A stretch of 64,000 nt of DNA from Desulfonatronum thiosulfatophilum. Its GTDB lineage: Bacteria; Desulfobacterota; Desulfovibrionia; Desulfovibrionales; Desulfonatronaceae. The translations under genes and the position numbers were made by a program. Below, piece by piece: positions 1 to 9,318 of the stretch. The notes under the pieces were generated by a model. That model was not told the origin of the DNA. It saw only the letters and a list, made by a program, of their open reading frames with translations, and did not search any database. Position 1 is the stretch's first letter. Each line of letters opens with the position of its first letter. Location of the stretch: assembly GCF_900104215.1 (NCBI RefSeq), contig NZ_FMXO01000009.1, positions 119,081-183,080 on the forward strand, in the 5' to 3' direction.

Positions 1-500
1 TTGAAGCAATGATCCGCACCATAACGGAGCGCATCACCGCCGACATCGTGGACAACCCTCGGGTCAGGGTTGAACAGCAATCCGACATGATCAAGGCAAC
101 CATTGAATCCACGGGCGACATTGAACAGCTTCTTGGCCGGGATGGACAGGTGCTTGGCGCACTGGAATACGTCGTCAACCGGATCATCGCTCGTCGCTGG
201 CCCAACGCAGTACGCATCATGCTCGATGCCGGCGGATTTCGGGAAAAACAGGACAATGAACTCAGCATCCTGGCGGTCTCGCTTGCTGAAAAGGCAAAAT
301 CAACGGCATCCCCGCAGAGCACCAAGCCTCTACCGTCATATCAACGTCGCATTGTTCACCTGGCCTTGCAATCCATCACGGATATCCACACCAAGAGCAA
401 GGGCGACGGCCCGATGAAACGGGTGTTGATCATTCCTCGTGCTCCAGCCCCCCAAGAACCAATGGAGGCTTCCGCAGGCGACCAGCCTCATGCGACATGA
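1..500 (+). CDS. jag: Jag/KhpB RNA-binding protein (5' end outside window)
   Basis: Cytoplasmic RNA-binding protein of the Jag (SpoIIIJ-associated, KhpB) family. The visible part has a KH domain with the loop GRDGQVLGALE and a C-terminal R3H domain beginning SYQRRIVHLAL and ending near KRVLIIP. The reading frame is open to the first base of the window, so the true start and most of the N-terminal Jag domain lie upstream; the ATG at 9 is only the first visible Met. The stop overlaps the mnmE start in an ATGA arrangement. In many bacteria jag lies between yidC and mnmE, and this edge fits that order. The last ~20 residues are an Ala/Pro-rich tail. Confidence 0.9.
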   Translation, partial: EAMIRTITERITADIVDNPRVRVEQQSDMIKATIESTGDIEQLLGRDGQVLGALEYVVNRIIARRWPNAVRIMLDAGGFREKQDNELSILAVSLAEKAKSTASPQSTKPLPSYQRRIVHLALQSITDIHTKSKGDGPMKRVLIIPRAPAPQEPMEASAGDQPHAT

Positions 501-1885
501 TCGCACTCTCCACGGAGACCATTGCCGCGATTGCCACACCGCCGGGACACGGCGCCGTCGGCATCATCCGAGTCAGCGGCACTTGCGCCAGGGTGATCGT
601 GACAAAGCATTTTGCCTCCTCCCGCCGAACCTTCAGGGAGCTGCGCCCGTATCGGTTGCATCACGGACACTTCTTCAATGGAACAGGGCAGATCCTGGAC
701 GAGGTCCTTGTTGCCTTCATGCCCGGTCCCGGTTCATTTACCGGAGAGGACGTGGTAGAAATCAATTGCCACGGCTCGCCCGTCGTCCTGCAAAGCATAT
801 TGGAAACCTTGCTCCAAGAAGGCGTTCATCCGGCAAATCCTGGTGAGTTCACCCAGCGGGCTTTTCTCAATGGCCGCATGGACCTGACCCAGGCCGAAGC
901 CGTGGCTGAAATCATTTCGGCCGTTTCTCCCACCGCGTCGCTTCTTGCCCAGAACAAATTGTCAGGAGCACTCCGGCACTGTCTTCAGGGATTGCGTGAC
1001 CGCCTGGAGGAATTGCGTGCCCAGCTCTGCCTGGCCGTGGATTTTCCGGAAGAAGAGGTCGAATGCCTGTCTCCGGAGTTGTTTCTGCAGTCCGTAGAGG
1101 ACATCCGGAAGCAGCTTGGCATTTTGTTGCAAGGACATCTCCAAAGCCGCATCTGGAACGATGGCGCGCTTTGCGTTCTTTCCGGGGCAGTCAATGCGGG
1201 CAAATCCAGCCTGCTCAACCAGCTCCTGGGCCGGCAGCGGGCCATTGTCAGCCCGGAACCTGGAACAACCAGGGACTACCTGGAAGAACGGATCACGCTG
1301 CATGGGTTGAGTCTTCGGCTTGTGGATGTCGCTGGTACACGCAAGGAGGCTGGAATTCTGGAACGTGAAGGTCTGGCCTTGGCCCGACAATTCCAGGATG
1401 AGGCGGACCTGATTTTGCTGGTGGTGGACATCGCGACCCAAGCCCCCCTTGGCGTCGTGAAGGATCAGAACCTCTCCCTCTATCCTCCCTCCAGAACGCT
1501 GATCGTAGCCAACAAGTGCGACCTGAAACGCGATCCGGAAACAGAATCCTTCCTTTCCAATCAGGGGTATGATGTCGTACCTGTTTCCGCGAAAAACGGC
1601 CAAGGCTTGGAAGAGCTGCAAGACCGAATCTGGCGCAGATTGATCGCAAACTCCCCGGAGCCGCGCCCGGATGCCTTGACCCTGAACCTGCGTCAAAGCG
1701 GGGCCCTGGAGCAGGCTGCCCTGGAACTGGAACGGCTGCGGGAGGATATCATGCAAAACGTTCCATACGATCTGCTGGGTGTTCGTCTCGAATCAGCAAG
1801 CGTTATTCTTGCCGAAATTACCGGAGAAATCACCTCTGATGAAATTTTAGAGTCGATTTTTCAACGATTTTGTATTGGCAAATAA
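497..1885 (+). CDS. mnmE: tRNA uridine-5-carboxymethylaminomethyl modification GTPase MnmE
   Basis: MnmE acts with MnmG to modify U34 of tRNAs that read two-codon sets. At 462 aa it is the usual length. The N-terminal folate-binding domain starts IATPPGHGAVGIIRVSG, the G domain has the P-loop GAVNAGKSSLLN and switch motif DVAGT (usually DTAG), NKCD is the G4 motif, and the protein ends with the conserved CIGK. The ATG overlaps the stop of jag by four bases, so the two are probably co-transcribed and translationally coupled. The DVAGT variant is the only departure from the usual motifs that I see. Confidence 0.97.
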   Translation: MIALSTETIAAIATPPGHGAVGIIRVSGTCARVIVTKHFASSRRTFRELRPYRLHHGHFFNGTGQILDEVLVAFMPGPGSFTGEDVVEINCHGSPVVLQSILETLLQEGVHPANPGEFTQRAFLNGRMDLTQAEAVAEIISAVSPTASLLAQNKLSGALRHCLQGLRDRLEELRAQLCLAVDFPEEEVECLSPELFLQSVEDIRKQLGILLQGHLQSRIWNDGALCVLSGAVNAGKSSLLNQLLGRQRAIVSPEPGTTRDYLEERITLHGLSLRLVDVAGTRKEAGILEREGLALARQFQDEADLILLVVDIATQAPLGVVKDQNLSLYPPSRTLIVANKCDLKRDPETESFLSNQGYDVVPVSAKNGQGLEELQDRIWRRLIANSPEPRPDALTLNLRQSGALEQAALELERLREDIMQNVPYDLLGVRLESASVILAEITGEITSDEILESIFQRFCIGK

Positions 1886-1955
1886 CTTGTAGCGGCTCAG
1901 CCGAATAGCGACTTGCCAGTCCCGCGGTCCTCAAAACTTCACCCTCATAGTATTC

Positions 1956-2417
1956 ATGATGCCCTTTACTGGTAAGGTTGTATCCCGCCAAGGGTTGCAG
2001 GCCCAAGTTCTGCCGGATTCCTCTGAAAAATGCACCACCTGTTCCTGTGCCTCGCCCTGTAAGGATCAGGGGCTTTCCTCTCGAGTCATCACCGTGCAAA
2101 ACCCTATTGGTGCGGCAGTCGGCCAGTCTGTGCTGATGATTGAACAGCACAGAGCGAAAACAGCAGCACCGTTCATTCTTTTTCTCATCCCTTTGGTGGG
2201 GCTTTTTTGTGGAGTCCTGGCGGCAACATGTTGTTTGATGCCTTTCAGCAATGAAGATCTGAATGTTTTTCTTGGAGCTGCTGCCGGCTTGGCAACGGGT
2301 TTTGTTCTGGCAAGACGAATCGCAACAATTTTCTTCCCTGAAAACCTCTCCTTTCCCCTCATTGTCGAGATTGTCTCCCCTTCGGCAAACCAGCCAACTC
2401 CGCGGAAGACGAGCTAG
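1956..2417 (+). CDS. rseC: RseC/MucC-family membrane protein
   Basis: A 153-aa protein with the RseC/MucC layout: a short soluble N-terminal domain with a Cys cluster (CTTCSCASPC at about residues 26-35), then two membrane segments at about 70-95 and 104-125. In the family, RseC stabilises sigma-E signalling and related proteins support SoxR reduction or Rnf-type electron transfer; which applies here is not visible. Start codons at 1956 and 1959 are adjacent ATGs and cannot be separated. It stands alone between mnmE and the hmc operon on the same strand. Confidence 0.7.
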   Translation: MMPFTGKVVSRQGLQAQVLPDSSEKCTTCSCASPCKDQGLSSRVITVQNPIGAAVGQSVLMIEQHRAKTAAPFILFLIPLVGLFCGVLAATCCLMPFSNEDLNVFLGAAAGLATGFVLARRIATIFFPENLSFPLIVEIVSPSANQPTPRKTS

Positions 2418-2839
2418 GCCCACAATCTTAGCCACAGGACATAAAGACCAGCAATTTCAGACAAATAATCAGTGTTTATTTGCGCTATTTTTTTCACAAG
2501 CACGTTGGAGCTGCTTGACAATACACGCCGGCTCATCTAGCAAGTCTACCTAAAAACCCGCCTAATGATGCGGTTATATTGCTTCCGCAAAAGACCCTGA
2601 TTTGCTCTACGGTCTTTCGAAAATACCCTCCATTGCAAAGAGGTTATTGTTTTGCCCGCGGCACCTCAATCAGTTGAATCAATGCATCCAGATTCTGGAA
2701 GCGTGAAAAATTTCATAAAAAGGAGCGTACTGGTGACATGGTGAATGTATAAGTGCCGGCAAACGCGGACACGAGGCAGAGGCAATTCGATTGGCAGCAA
2801 GCAACACGCTCAACGTATGTGAAAAAGGGAGCGATTTTC
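2418..2839 (+). other. Intergenic region ahead of hmc operon
   Basis: This 422-bp stretch has no credible gene. It contains a TTGACA hexamer at 2515-2520, a Rex-like inverted repeat at 2701-2718 and, right after it, an AAAAGGAG that could serve a four-codon reading frame starting at 2738. The hmcA ribosome-binding sequence (GGGAG) lies at 2827-2831. Confidence 0.55.
2701..2718. promoter_or_regulatory. Rex-like operator candidate upstream of hmcA
   Basis: The 18-bp sequence GCGTGAAAAATTTCATAA matches 14 of 18 positions of the general Rex consensus TTGTGAAATATTTCACAA, with the central GTGAAA/TTTCA arms intact. It lies about 120 bp upstream of the hmcA start. Rex senses NADH/NAD and represses respiratory genes in Desulfovibrio. 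The match is by eye. Confidence 0.4.
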
Positions 2840-4591
2840 ATGGCATACAGGAAATTTGTACTGGGATTGTCCGGTTGCCTGTTCGTAGTAATTTGCGTGC
2901 TTTTAGTACAAGCCGACGTCATGAGCATGATCAGTTCTTCCGGAAACAATTCCGGCAGAGCGGATCTTATCATGATTCAGACCATGGCAAAGCAAACGAC
3001 GAAACAGGCCCAGGCTGTCCCTTTTCTACACGATTTGCACACCGAGGCATTGGCCGAACAGGACAAGGACTGTACCGCCTGTCACATCAGAAATGATCAG
3101 GATGTGATCTCTTTCAAGTATATGCGCTTGGAAGATCCCCCCGCGGAGCAGTTAAAGAATCTGTACCACCAAAACTGTACAAGCTGCCATGCCGGTAATG
3201 CCGCCGCGGGTATGCGAAATCCCGGTCCGCAAATCGGCGAATGCCGCAAATGCCACGCCGAGCCGACCTCCGCCCAGGAGTGGGTCTCCGGTGGCATGGA
3301 CAACATGCTGCACTACATCCATTGGAGCTCCGACCTGATCCCCAAGGATGAAGGCGAAGAAACCAACTGCGGTCAGTGTCACCATGACTACGATCCGGAC
3401 AAGGAAGAACTCGTCTACACCAGGTTTACAGAGGAAGGTTGCCGTTCGTGCCATACCTCGGAGCCGCAGGAACCGGTGAAGTCGAATCTTGCGGAAGCAT
3501 TTCACGGCCAGTGCGTGACCTGTCACCTGGATCAACGTGAAGCGAATGCGGAACGCAACGGTCCCCTGGACTGTGCTTCCTGCCACGGCACCGCGCAATC
3601 GCTGGAAATGCGAACCAAGAACCAGCAAAGACTCGCTGAAATGGACGGCGTAATGCCGCGCCTACCGCGTAACCAGCCCGATGCGGTTCTTCTGACCGCA
3701 AAAATGCCCGAGAATACTAACGGCACACGCCCGACCTTGATGTATCCGGTTGCCTTCAATCACGAGCTGCATGAACACCAGACCGATGCTTGCGGATCGT
3801 GCCACCATGAGACGTTGAAGAGCTCCTGCACCGATTGCCACACCCTCCAGGGCACGGAGCAAGGCGGTTACATCACGCTGGAAAAGGCAATGCATTCAGC
3901 TCAAAGCACGTACAGCTGCGTCGGCTGCCACAACGAACTCAAGAATGATCCCAGTTGCGCGGGTTGCCATGCCGCCATGCCGCGGGGCACTGAGCCGCCG
4001 GCAGCAAGCTGTGCAGTGTGTCACGTGAATCCTGACACCACGAATCGGAACAACAATGAAGCAGCTCAGGATTATTCGGACTACACGGAAATGCTCATTC
4101 CTGCCCAGCCCAATGGACGCATGCCGCCCCGCGAACCCTTTGTTCTCCCAGAGGACAAGGAAGGGCGCGCGGTCTTGGCGCAGCAGATCATTGACCGACG
4201 TCCCTCGAAGCCGTTGCTGATCTCCGTGGAAGATATTCCGGATGTCGTGATAATTGATGTCTTGGCTGACGAATATCAACCGGCCGAGCTGCCCCACCGC
4301 AAGATCATCCTGAGCATGATGGAGAAAATGGAAGATAATTCCCTGGCTACGGTGTTTCATGAAACTCCGGTAACCATGTGTCAGGGGTGTCACCATCACA
4401 GTCCGCTTTCCGCAACGCCTCCAAGTTGCCAAACATGCCATGATCAGCGTTCCCCGATTGGACGGGTTGGACGGCCTGGGCTTTTGGCCGCCTACCACAT
4501 CCAATGCATGGCCTGTCACCAGGAAATGGAACTGGAGAAACCCGTGGCCACTGACTGTTACTCCTGCCACAAACAGAAAGATAACGGATAG
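2840..4591 (+). CDS. hmcA: Sixteen-haem cytochrome c HmcA
   Basis: Periplasmic cytochrome of the Hmc transmembrane complex, which exchanges electrons with the periplasmic cytochrome c3 pool. I count exactly 16 CXXCH motifs (CTACH, CTSCH, CRKCH, CGQCH and so on to CYSCH), the number known for HmcA. At 583 aa from the ATG at 2840 it has an N-terminal hydrophobic segment (FVLGLSGCLFVVICVLL) acting as signal peptide or anchor. The 2840 start is preferred over one at 2753 because it has a GGGAG about 8 bases upstream and places the signal sequence at the N-terminus. First gene of an operon running to hmcF. Confidence 0.95.
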   Translation: MAYRKFVLGLSGCLFVVICVLLVQADVMSMISSSGNNSGRADLIMIQTMAKQTTKQAQAVPFLHDLHTEALAEQDKDCTACHIRNDQDVISFKYMRLEDPPAEQLKNLYHQNCTSCHAGNAAAGMRNPGPQIGECRKCHAEPTSAQEWVSGGMDNMLHYIHWSSDLIPKDEGEETNCGQCHHDYDPDKEELVYTRFTEEGCRSCHTSEPQEPVKSNLAEAFHGQCVTCHLDQREANAERNGPLDCASCHGTAQSLEMRTKNQQRLAEMDGVMPRLPRNQPDAVLLTAKMPENTNGTRPTLMYPVAFNHELHEHQTDACGSCHHETLKSSCTDCHTLQGTEQGGYITLEKAMHSAQSTYSCVGCHNELKNDPSCAGCHAAMPRGTEPPAASCAVCHVNPDTTNRNNNEAAQDYSDYTEMLIPAQPNGRMPPREPFVLPEDKEGRAVLAQQIIDRRPSKPLLISVEDIPDVVIIDVLADEYQPAELPHRKIILSMMEKMEDNSLATVFHETPVTMCQGCHHHSPLSATPPSCQTCHDQRSPIGRVGRPGLLAAYHIQCMACHQEMELEKPVATDCYSCHKQKDNG

Positions 4592-4610
4592 CCTGTAAGG
4601 AGATGGATAT

Positions 4611-5675
4611 ATGAAACGCAGATCATTCCTTGGATTGATGGGCGCAGCCGGGGCTGGACTCGCAGCTCCGGCCCCGGCCAAGGCTGCAGTCCGGGATTTC
4701 AGTTTTTTTCACGGTACTCCGGGAGTACTTTTCGACGGCACGCGCTGCATCGGCTGCCGGAGATGCGAAATGGCCTGCAACAAGGTCAATCATCTTCCGG
4801 AACCGACAGTTCCTTTCGATAATCTTGATGTTCTCAAGACCCCTCGGAGAACCGATGCGACCACCTATACCGTTGTCAACAGATTCGACTTGCCTGGTGG
4901 TCCGGTCTTTCGCAAAAACCAATGCAATCATTGCATTGAACCGGCCTGTGCATCCTCCTGTTTCGTGGCGGCGTTCCGCAAGCTGCCGGACAGTTCCGTA
5001 GCCTACGATGAAACCGTGTGCGTCGGTTGTCGTTACTGCATGATCGCCTGTCCTTTCGAGATTCCCACGTACGAATACAACAAGGCGCTCACTCCGCGCG
5101 TAATGAAGTGCACGCTGTGCGGACCGCAGATGCGGGCCGGCGAGTTGCGGCTTCCCGGTTGCGTGGCTGCCTGTCCGGTGGAAGCCATGACCTACGGCCC
5201 CCGCGACGAATTGATTCGAATGGCCCGCAGAAGATTCGAGTCCTTTCCCGGCAGATATGTGAATCATGTCTACGGTGAAAACGAGATGGGGGGCACGAGC
5301 TGGATGTACATCTCGGGAGCTCCCTTCAGCCAGGTCGGCCTTAGAGAAGATTTGGGAACCAAATCCGCTCCCGAACTGACTTCCGGCGCACTGGCGGCCG
5401 TTCCGATTGTCGTGGGCGTCTGGCCCATCCTGCTTGGCGGCATCTATGCCATCAACAAGCGCAAAGACAAAATCGCCCAACAGGAAAAAGAGGACGAAAT
5501 CGCGAAAGCCCTGGCCCAGGCCAAGGCCAAAGCTGAGTCCGAAAAAGCCGAGGCTTTGGCAAAAGCCGAAGAATCCGCCAACCGCCGCCTGGAGAATGAA
5601 GTGAAAAAGGCCGTCAAAGAAGCCCTGGCTCAGAAAGAGCAGGAAAGCAAACCGGAAGAGGAGAGCGGCAAATGA
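4611..5675 (+). CDS. hmcB: Ferredoxin-like subunit HmcB (Tat substrate)
   Basis: Periplasmic-facing iron-sulfur subunit linking HmcA to the membrane subunits. It begins [12 protein letters not shown], a twin-arginine signal, followed by an Ala-rich segment. Cys groups for several [4Fe-4S] clusters follow: [35 protein letters not shown], and CTLC with CVAAC. A membrane span lies near residues 245-275 ([19 protein letters not shown]). The last ~70 residues are almost entirely Ala, Lys and Glu and are predicted to be a charged coiled coil; I do not know a role for this tail. AAGGAG precedes the ATG, and the stop overlaps the hmcC start. Confidence 0.94.
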   Translation: MKRRSFLGLMGAAGAGLAAPAPAKAAVRDFSFFHGTPGVLFDGTRCIGCRRCEMACNKVNHLPEPTVPFDNLDVLKTPRRTDATTYTVVNRFDLPGGPVFRKNQCNHCIEPACASSCFVAAFRKLPDSSVAYDETVCVGCRYCMIACPFEIPTYEYNKALTPRVMKCTLCGPQMRAGELRLPGCVAACPVEAMTYGPRDELIRMARRRFESFPGRYVNHVYGENEMGGTSWMYISGAPFSQVGLREDLGTKSAPELTSGALAAVPIVVGVWPILLGGIYAINKRKDKIAQQEKEDEIAKALAQAKAKAESEKAEALAKAEESANRRLENEVKKAVKEALAQKEQESKPEEESGK

Positions 5676-6844
5676 GCAACGTAACTCAAAATGACTCCAA
5701 GTCGTACTTTACGCCATTCAACATCGTGACAGGCCTGATCATCATCGCCGGGCTCATCGTCACGGTCCTCCGGTTCACAGGGGGATTAGGCGCGGTGACC
5801 AACCTCGACGACAACTATCCCTGGGGTATCTGGATCAGCTTTGACCTGCTCTGCGGCGTAGCTCTGGCGGCCGGCGGCTATACCACCGCCGCGGCCTGCT
5901 ACATCTTCGGCCTTAAAAAATTCCATTCAGCTGTTCGTCCGGCGCTCCTGACCGCATTACTTGGCTATATCCTGGTAGTTCTTGCACTGCACTATGACGT
6001 CGGTCGTCCTTGGCGTCTGCCCTATCCGCTTTTCGTCCAGCAGGGTGTCACGTCGCTGCTCTTTGAAGTAGGTTTGTGTGTCTTTTTGTACCTCACGGTC
6101 CTGTTCCTTGAATTTCTGCCGGCGGTTTTTGAATGGACCGGGTGGAAGAAGCTGCGCGAGCCCCTCATCAAACTGACCTTCGTCCTGACAATCTTCGGCG
6201 TTGTGCTCTCGACCCTGCACCAGTCTTCACTGGGAGCGCTTTATCTTATTGCACCGATGAAAATCCATCCTCTCTGGTACAGCGCATACTTGCCGATATT
6301 CTTTTTTGTCTCCAGCATAGCGGCCGGCCTTTCGATGGTTATGTTCGAAGGTGCGTTGTCGCATCGTTATCTGCACAGGATGATGGATGACGAGTACAAC
6401 AAGAATCACGACTACGTCGTGCTCAGCTTTGCCAAGGCCTGTTCCTGGGTCTTGTTCGGTTACTTCGCGCTGAAAATGATCGGTGTCGCCTACGACAACA
6501 ACTGGCACTATTTTTCCACCGGTTACGGCGTGTGGTTTCTCGTTGAGCTTCTCTGTTTCGTCGCCCTGCCTGCTTTTCTCTATGCCGTGGCGGCTCGTGA
6601 GAAAAACTTCGCGCTTATCAAGTGGACGGCAGTCATCACCGTGCTGGGCATCGTGCTGAACAGGTTTAACGTCTCTCTTGTCGCGTACAACTTTCATTTA
6701 CCCGCGGAGTCACGGTATTTTCCGAGCATCATGGAAATCATCATTTCCATCTTCATCGTTACCATCGGTCTTGTGGTGTTCCGCTTTGTTTCCTTAAAAA
6801 TGCCCGTCTTTTTCGAGCATCCGAAATACAAGGCTCTGCATTGA
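5672..6844 (+). CDS. hmcC: NrfD/PsrC-family membrane subunit HmcC
   Basis: Polytopic quinone-interacting subunit of Hmc, 390 aa with about ten hydrophobic segments. The NrfD-family region includes [19 protein letters not shown] near the N-terminus and a HYDVGRPWR loop. Family members bind menaquinone and may move protons but carry no cofactor themselves. The start overlaps the hmcB stop by four bases (ATGA), which argues for coupled translation. Confidence 0.94.
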   Translation: MSNVTQNDSKSYFTPFNIVTGLIIIAGLIVTVLRFTGGLGAVTNLDDNYPWGIWISFDLLCGVALAAGGYTTAAACYIFGLKKFHSAVRPALLTALLGYILVVLALHYDVGRPWRLPYPLFVQQGVTSLLFEVGLCVFLYLTVLFLEFLPAVFEWTGWKKLREPLIKLTFVLTIFGVVLSTLHQSSLGALYLIAPMKIHPLWYSAYLPIFFFVSSIAAGLSMVMFEGALSHRYLHRMMDDEYNKNHDYVVLSFAKACSWVLFGYFALKMIGVAYDNNWHYFSTGYGVWFLVELLCFVALPAFLYAVAAREKNFALIKWTAVITVLGIVLNRFNVSLVAYNFHLPAESRYFPSIMEIIISIFIVTIGLVVFRFVSLKMPVFFEHPKYKALH

Positions 6845-6864
6845 GCCACCAGGGAGGTTAAGAC

Positions 6865-7035
6865 ATGGAATTCAATACGTTGCATGAGTTTTATCTGCAT
6901 AGCAAAGGGATCACCTACCTGCTCATGGGCGGCATCCTGATCGGCGCTGTCCTCTGGTGGCAGTTTTTGATGGGCGAGAAGAAGCCTATTGAAAACCCCC
7001 ATCGAAAGAGTGAAGGCAACGAGCATGGGCATTAG
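6865..7035 (+). CDS. hmcD: Small membrane subunit HmcD
   Basis: A 56-aa protein beginning MEFNTLHEFYLHSKG, with one membrane span (YLLMGGILIGAVLWWQFLMG) and a charged, His-containing C-terminal tail. Length, single span and position between hmcC and hmcE match HmcD of Desulfovibrio vulgaris. An AGGGAGG ribosome-binding sequence sits 8 bases upstream of the ATG. It is probably a structural subunit of the membrane part; no cofactor motif is seen. Confidence 0.88.
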   Translation: MEFNTLHEFYLHSKGITYLLMGGILIGAVLWWQFLMGEKKPIENPHRKSEGNEHGH

Positions 7036-7053
7036 GCCCCATCATTTTTTCAG

Positions 7054-7084
7054 TGACGCCGGGTTCGACAGCGAACCCGCGTCA
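7054..7084 (+). other. Intra-operon hairpin between hmcD and hmcE
   Basis: A GC-rich inverted repeat: TGACGC (7054-7059) pairs with GCGTCA (7079-7084), GGGTTCG (7061-7067) with CGAACCC (7072-7078), with one bulged C and a four-base loop. There is no downstream T-run, so it is better read as an mRNA-processing or stability element than a terminator. Confidence 0.55.
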
Positions 7085-7148
7085 TCTGCGACCACAGGCT
7101 CGAACTGTCTCATGACCCGCAACAACAGTGATGCTCGAGGAGACGCAC

Positions 7149-7826
7149 ATGTATAATTTTTTGACGGGACCAATGGTCTGGATCACATTCCTGATCGTGG
7201 TCGTTGGATTGACCTATCATGTCGTGACATACATCCGAGGCCTGGATTGGCGTCTGGATCGTGTCGGATACCGGCCGAATATGAAGTTTGGTTTAAAAGG
7301 CGCGGCCAGATCCATTTTTTTCTGGATTCTGCCCTGGGGATCTCACGGATGGAGAGCAAAACCTCTTTTCACTCTCCTTTTTTTCGCATTCCATATTGGC
7401 CTGGTCTTCACCCCCATCTTTCTCGAAGCCCATAATATCATGCTCAAGGACAGCTGGGGCATCCGTCTCCCGGCCTTTTCCAGCGGCGTGGCCGACGCGC
7501 TTTCATGGATTGTCGTCGTCGGCGGAATTTTCCTCATTCTTCGACGCATTGCCTATCCGGAAGTCAGAATCCTCACATCCATGTACGACTATGTCTTGAT
7601 CATCATCGCAGTGGCGCCATTTTTGACCGGCTTGATTGCCAGATACAATGTTGGTGATTATCATTTCTGGTTGTTGGTCCATATCATCACAGGCCACATT
7701 TTTCTGTTGAGCCTCGTCTTCACCCGCCTCAACCATGCAATTCTCTTCTTTATGACCCGTGCCCAACTGGGCATGGACTACGGCATTAAGCGCGGTGGGA
7801 TGAAAGGCTCCCAAATGTCCTGGTAA
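7149..7826 (+). CDS. hmcE: Cytochrome b-like membrane subunit HmcE
   Basis: A NarI-like membrane protein of 225 aa (about 226 in D. vulgaris HmcE) with five or six spans. It starts MYNFLTGPMVWITF, a signature shared with the TmcC-like proteins at 26311-26970 and 29705-30361. Conserved His residues in the spans (for example VYHVVTY-like YHVVTYIRG, AFHIGLVF, LVHIITGHIFL) are candidate b-haem ligands. The ATG at 7149 is chosen because GAGGAG lies 6 bases upstream; a GTG at 7128 would add seven residues. It pairs with HmcF to pass electrons between quinone/haem and the cytoplasmic iron-sulfur subunit. Confidence 0.92.
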   Translation: MYNFLTGPMVWITFLIVVVGLTYHVVTYIRGLDWRLDRVGYRPNMKFGLKGAARSIFFWILPWGSHGWRAKPLFTLLFFAFHIGLVFTPIFLEAHNIMLKDSWGIRLPAFSSGVADALSWIVVVGGIFLILRRIAYPEVRILTSMYDYVLIIIAVAPFLTGLIARYNVGDYHFWLLVHIITGHIFLLSLVFTRLNHAILFFMTRAQLGMDYGIKRGGMKGSQMSW

Positions 7827-7867
7827 TGACCCAGGTTCTATACAGTTAACATTCAGGGAGATAGAAT

Positions 7868-9274
7868 ATGCCCGAAGGAATTCTTTGTAACAAACAGCCC
7901 ATCGTTACCGACGAGCAATTGAAGCTGACGCTCGGGGACAAGGGCGGCAAACAATACTACGCGGAAATGGAACAACTGGAAGTCGACACGGACAAGCTCT
8001 GGGCGACGATCCAGAATACGATGAAATCCAGGCTGAAGACATGGCTCAATATTTGCGCAAGATGCGGCCTTTGCGCGGACAGCTGTTTTCTTTACGAATG
8101 CAATGATCGTAAACCAGAGCAGGTTCCCGCTGCGAAGATCCATGCCACCCTTGGAGAGATCGTTAAACGAAAAGGGAAGGTTGACAACGCCTTCATGCGC
8201 AGAACTATGGACATTGCCTGGAGCTGGTGCACCTGCTGCAACCGGTGCGGCCAGTTCTGCCCCCACGGCATCGACATGGGCATCATGTTTTCCTACTTGC
8301 GGGGCCTGCTCTTTTCGCAGGGTTTCGTGCCTTGGGAGTTGAAGATCGGATCCGGCATGCACAGAGTCTACAAGGCGCAGATGGACGTGACCACCGAGGA
8401 TTGGGTGGACACATGTGAATGGATGGCCGACGAGAACTGCGAGGAATGGCCGGGGTTGGAAATTCCAGTGGACAAGGAAGACGCGGACATCATGTACACG
8501 CTCAACGCTCGCGAAGCCAAACACTATCCTGAAGACATCGCCGAGGCGGCCATTTTGTTCCATGTGGCCGGAGAAAACTGGACGGTCCCCTCTGAAGGCT
8601 GGGAACAGACATCATTGACCCTCTTCGCCGGTGACTGGGAAGGTTGCAAGCAGAACGTCCTGCACGTCTATGACGCCATTGAGAGGCTGCGGCCCAAGCG
8701 TGTCGTGGGCACGGAGTGCGGCCACGCCCACCGGGCCACGGTTATCGAAGGACCGTACTGGGCCGGTCGCGAAGACGGCCAGCCCCCCAAGCCTTTTATT
8801 CACTACGTGGAATGGCTGGCTGAAATGCTGCGCACCGGGAGAATCAAGATCGATCCGGAAAAGCGCATCAAGGAACTGGTTACGCTGCAGGATTCCTGCA
8901 ACTACGTCCGCAACCAGGGTTTGAAAAACATCACCCGGGAAATTGTCAGTTATCTCGTTGAGCCTGGCTATTTCGTGGAAATGGCTCCGAACAAGGAATA
9001 CAACTATTGTTGCGGCGGTGGCGGCGGATTCAACGGGATTGGAAAATATCGCCCCCAGCGCAACATCGCCCTGCTCAAAAAAAGGGAGCAGATCCTGGAC
9101 ACCGGGGCAAAGCTGGTGATCGCGCCCTGCCACAACTGCTGGGACGCCATCCGCGACCTTGAGGAAGAGTATCCCATGGGTATTCGCTGGTCCTTCCTCA
9201 AACCGTTGGTGATCAAAATGATGATCGTTCCGGAGCATCTCAAGCCCAAGGATGAGGAAGGCGAAGAGGAATAA
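7868..9274 (+). CDS. hmcF: Iron-sulfur/CCG-domain subunit HmcF
   Basis: Cytoplasmic subunit related to heterodisulfide reductase HdrD and GlpC, 468 aa. It has two N-terminal [4Fe-4S] ferredoxin motifs ([11 protein letters not shown] at about residues 58-68 and [14 protein letters not shown] near 120) and a C-terminal CCG region: the ECGHAHRA motif, [19 protein letters not shown] and CHNCWD. The Cys of ECGH aligns with Cys in TmcB and with a TGA codon in the paralogue at 28438-29679. A GGAG precedes the ATG. It would connect Hmc to a thiol/disulfide or ferredoxin partner. Confidence 0.94.
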   Translation: MPEGILCNKQPIVTDEQLKLTLGDKGGKQYYAEMEQLEVDTDKLWATIQNTMKSRLKTWLNICARCGLCADSCFLYECNDRKPEQVPAAKIHATLGEIVKRKGKVDNAFMRRTMDIAWSWCTCCNRCGQFCPHGIDMGIMFSYLRGLLFSQGFVPWELKIGSGMHRVYKAQMDVTTEDWVDTCEWMADENCEEWPGLEIPVDKEDADIMYTLNAREAKHYPEDIAEAAILFHVAGENWTVPSEGWEQTSLTLFAGDWEGCKQNVLHVYDAIERLRPKRVVGTECGHAHRATVIEGPYWAGREDGQPPKPFIHYVEWLAEMLRTGRIKIDPEKRIKELVTLQDSCNYVRNQGLKNITREIVSYLVEPGYFVEMAPNKEYNYCCGGGGGFNGIGKYRPQRNIALLKKREQILDTGAKLVIAPCHNCWDAIRDLEEEYPMGIRWSFLKPLVIKMMIVPEHLKPKDEEGEEE

Positions 9275-9318
9275 ATCCGGTTTAGCCGCACCAACAGTCA
9301 GCTTACACGAGGTATTAG

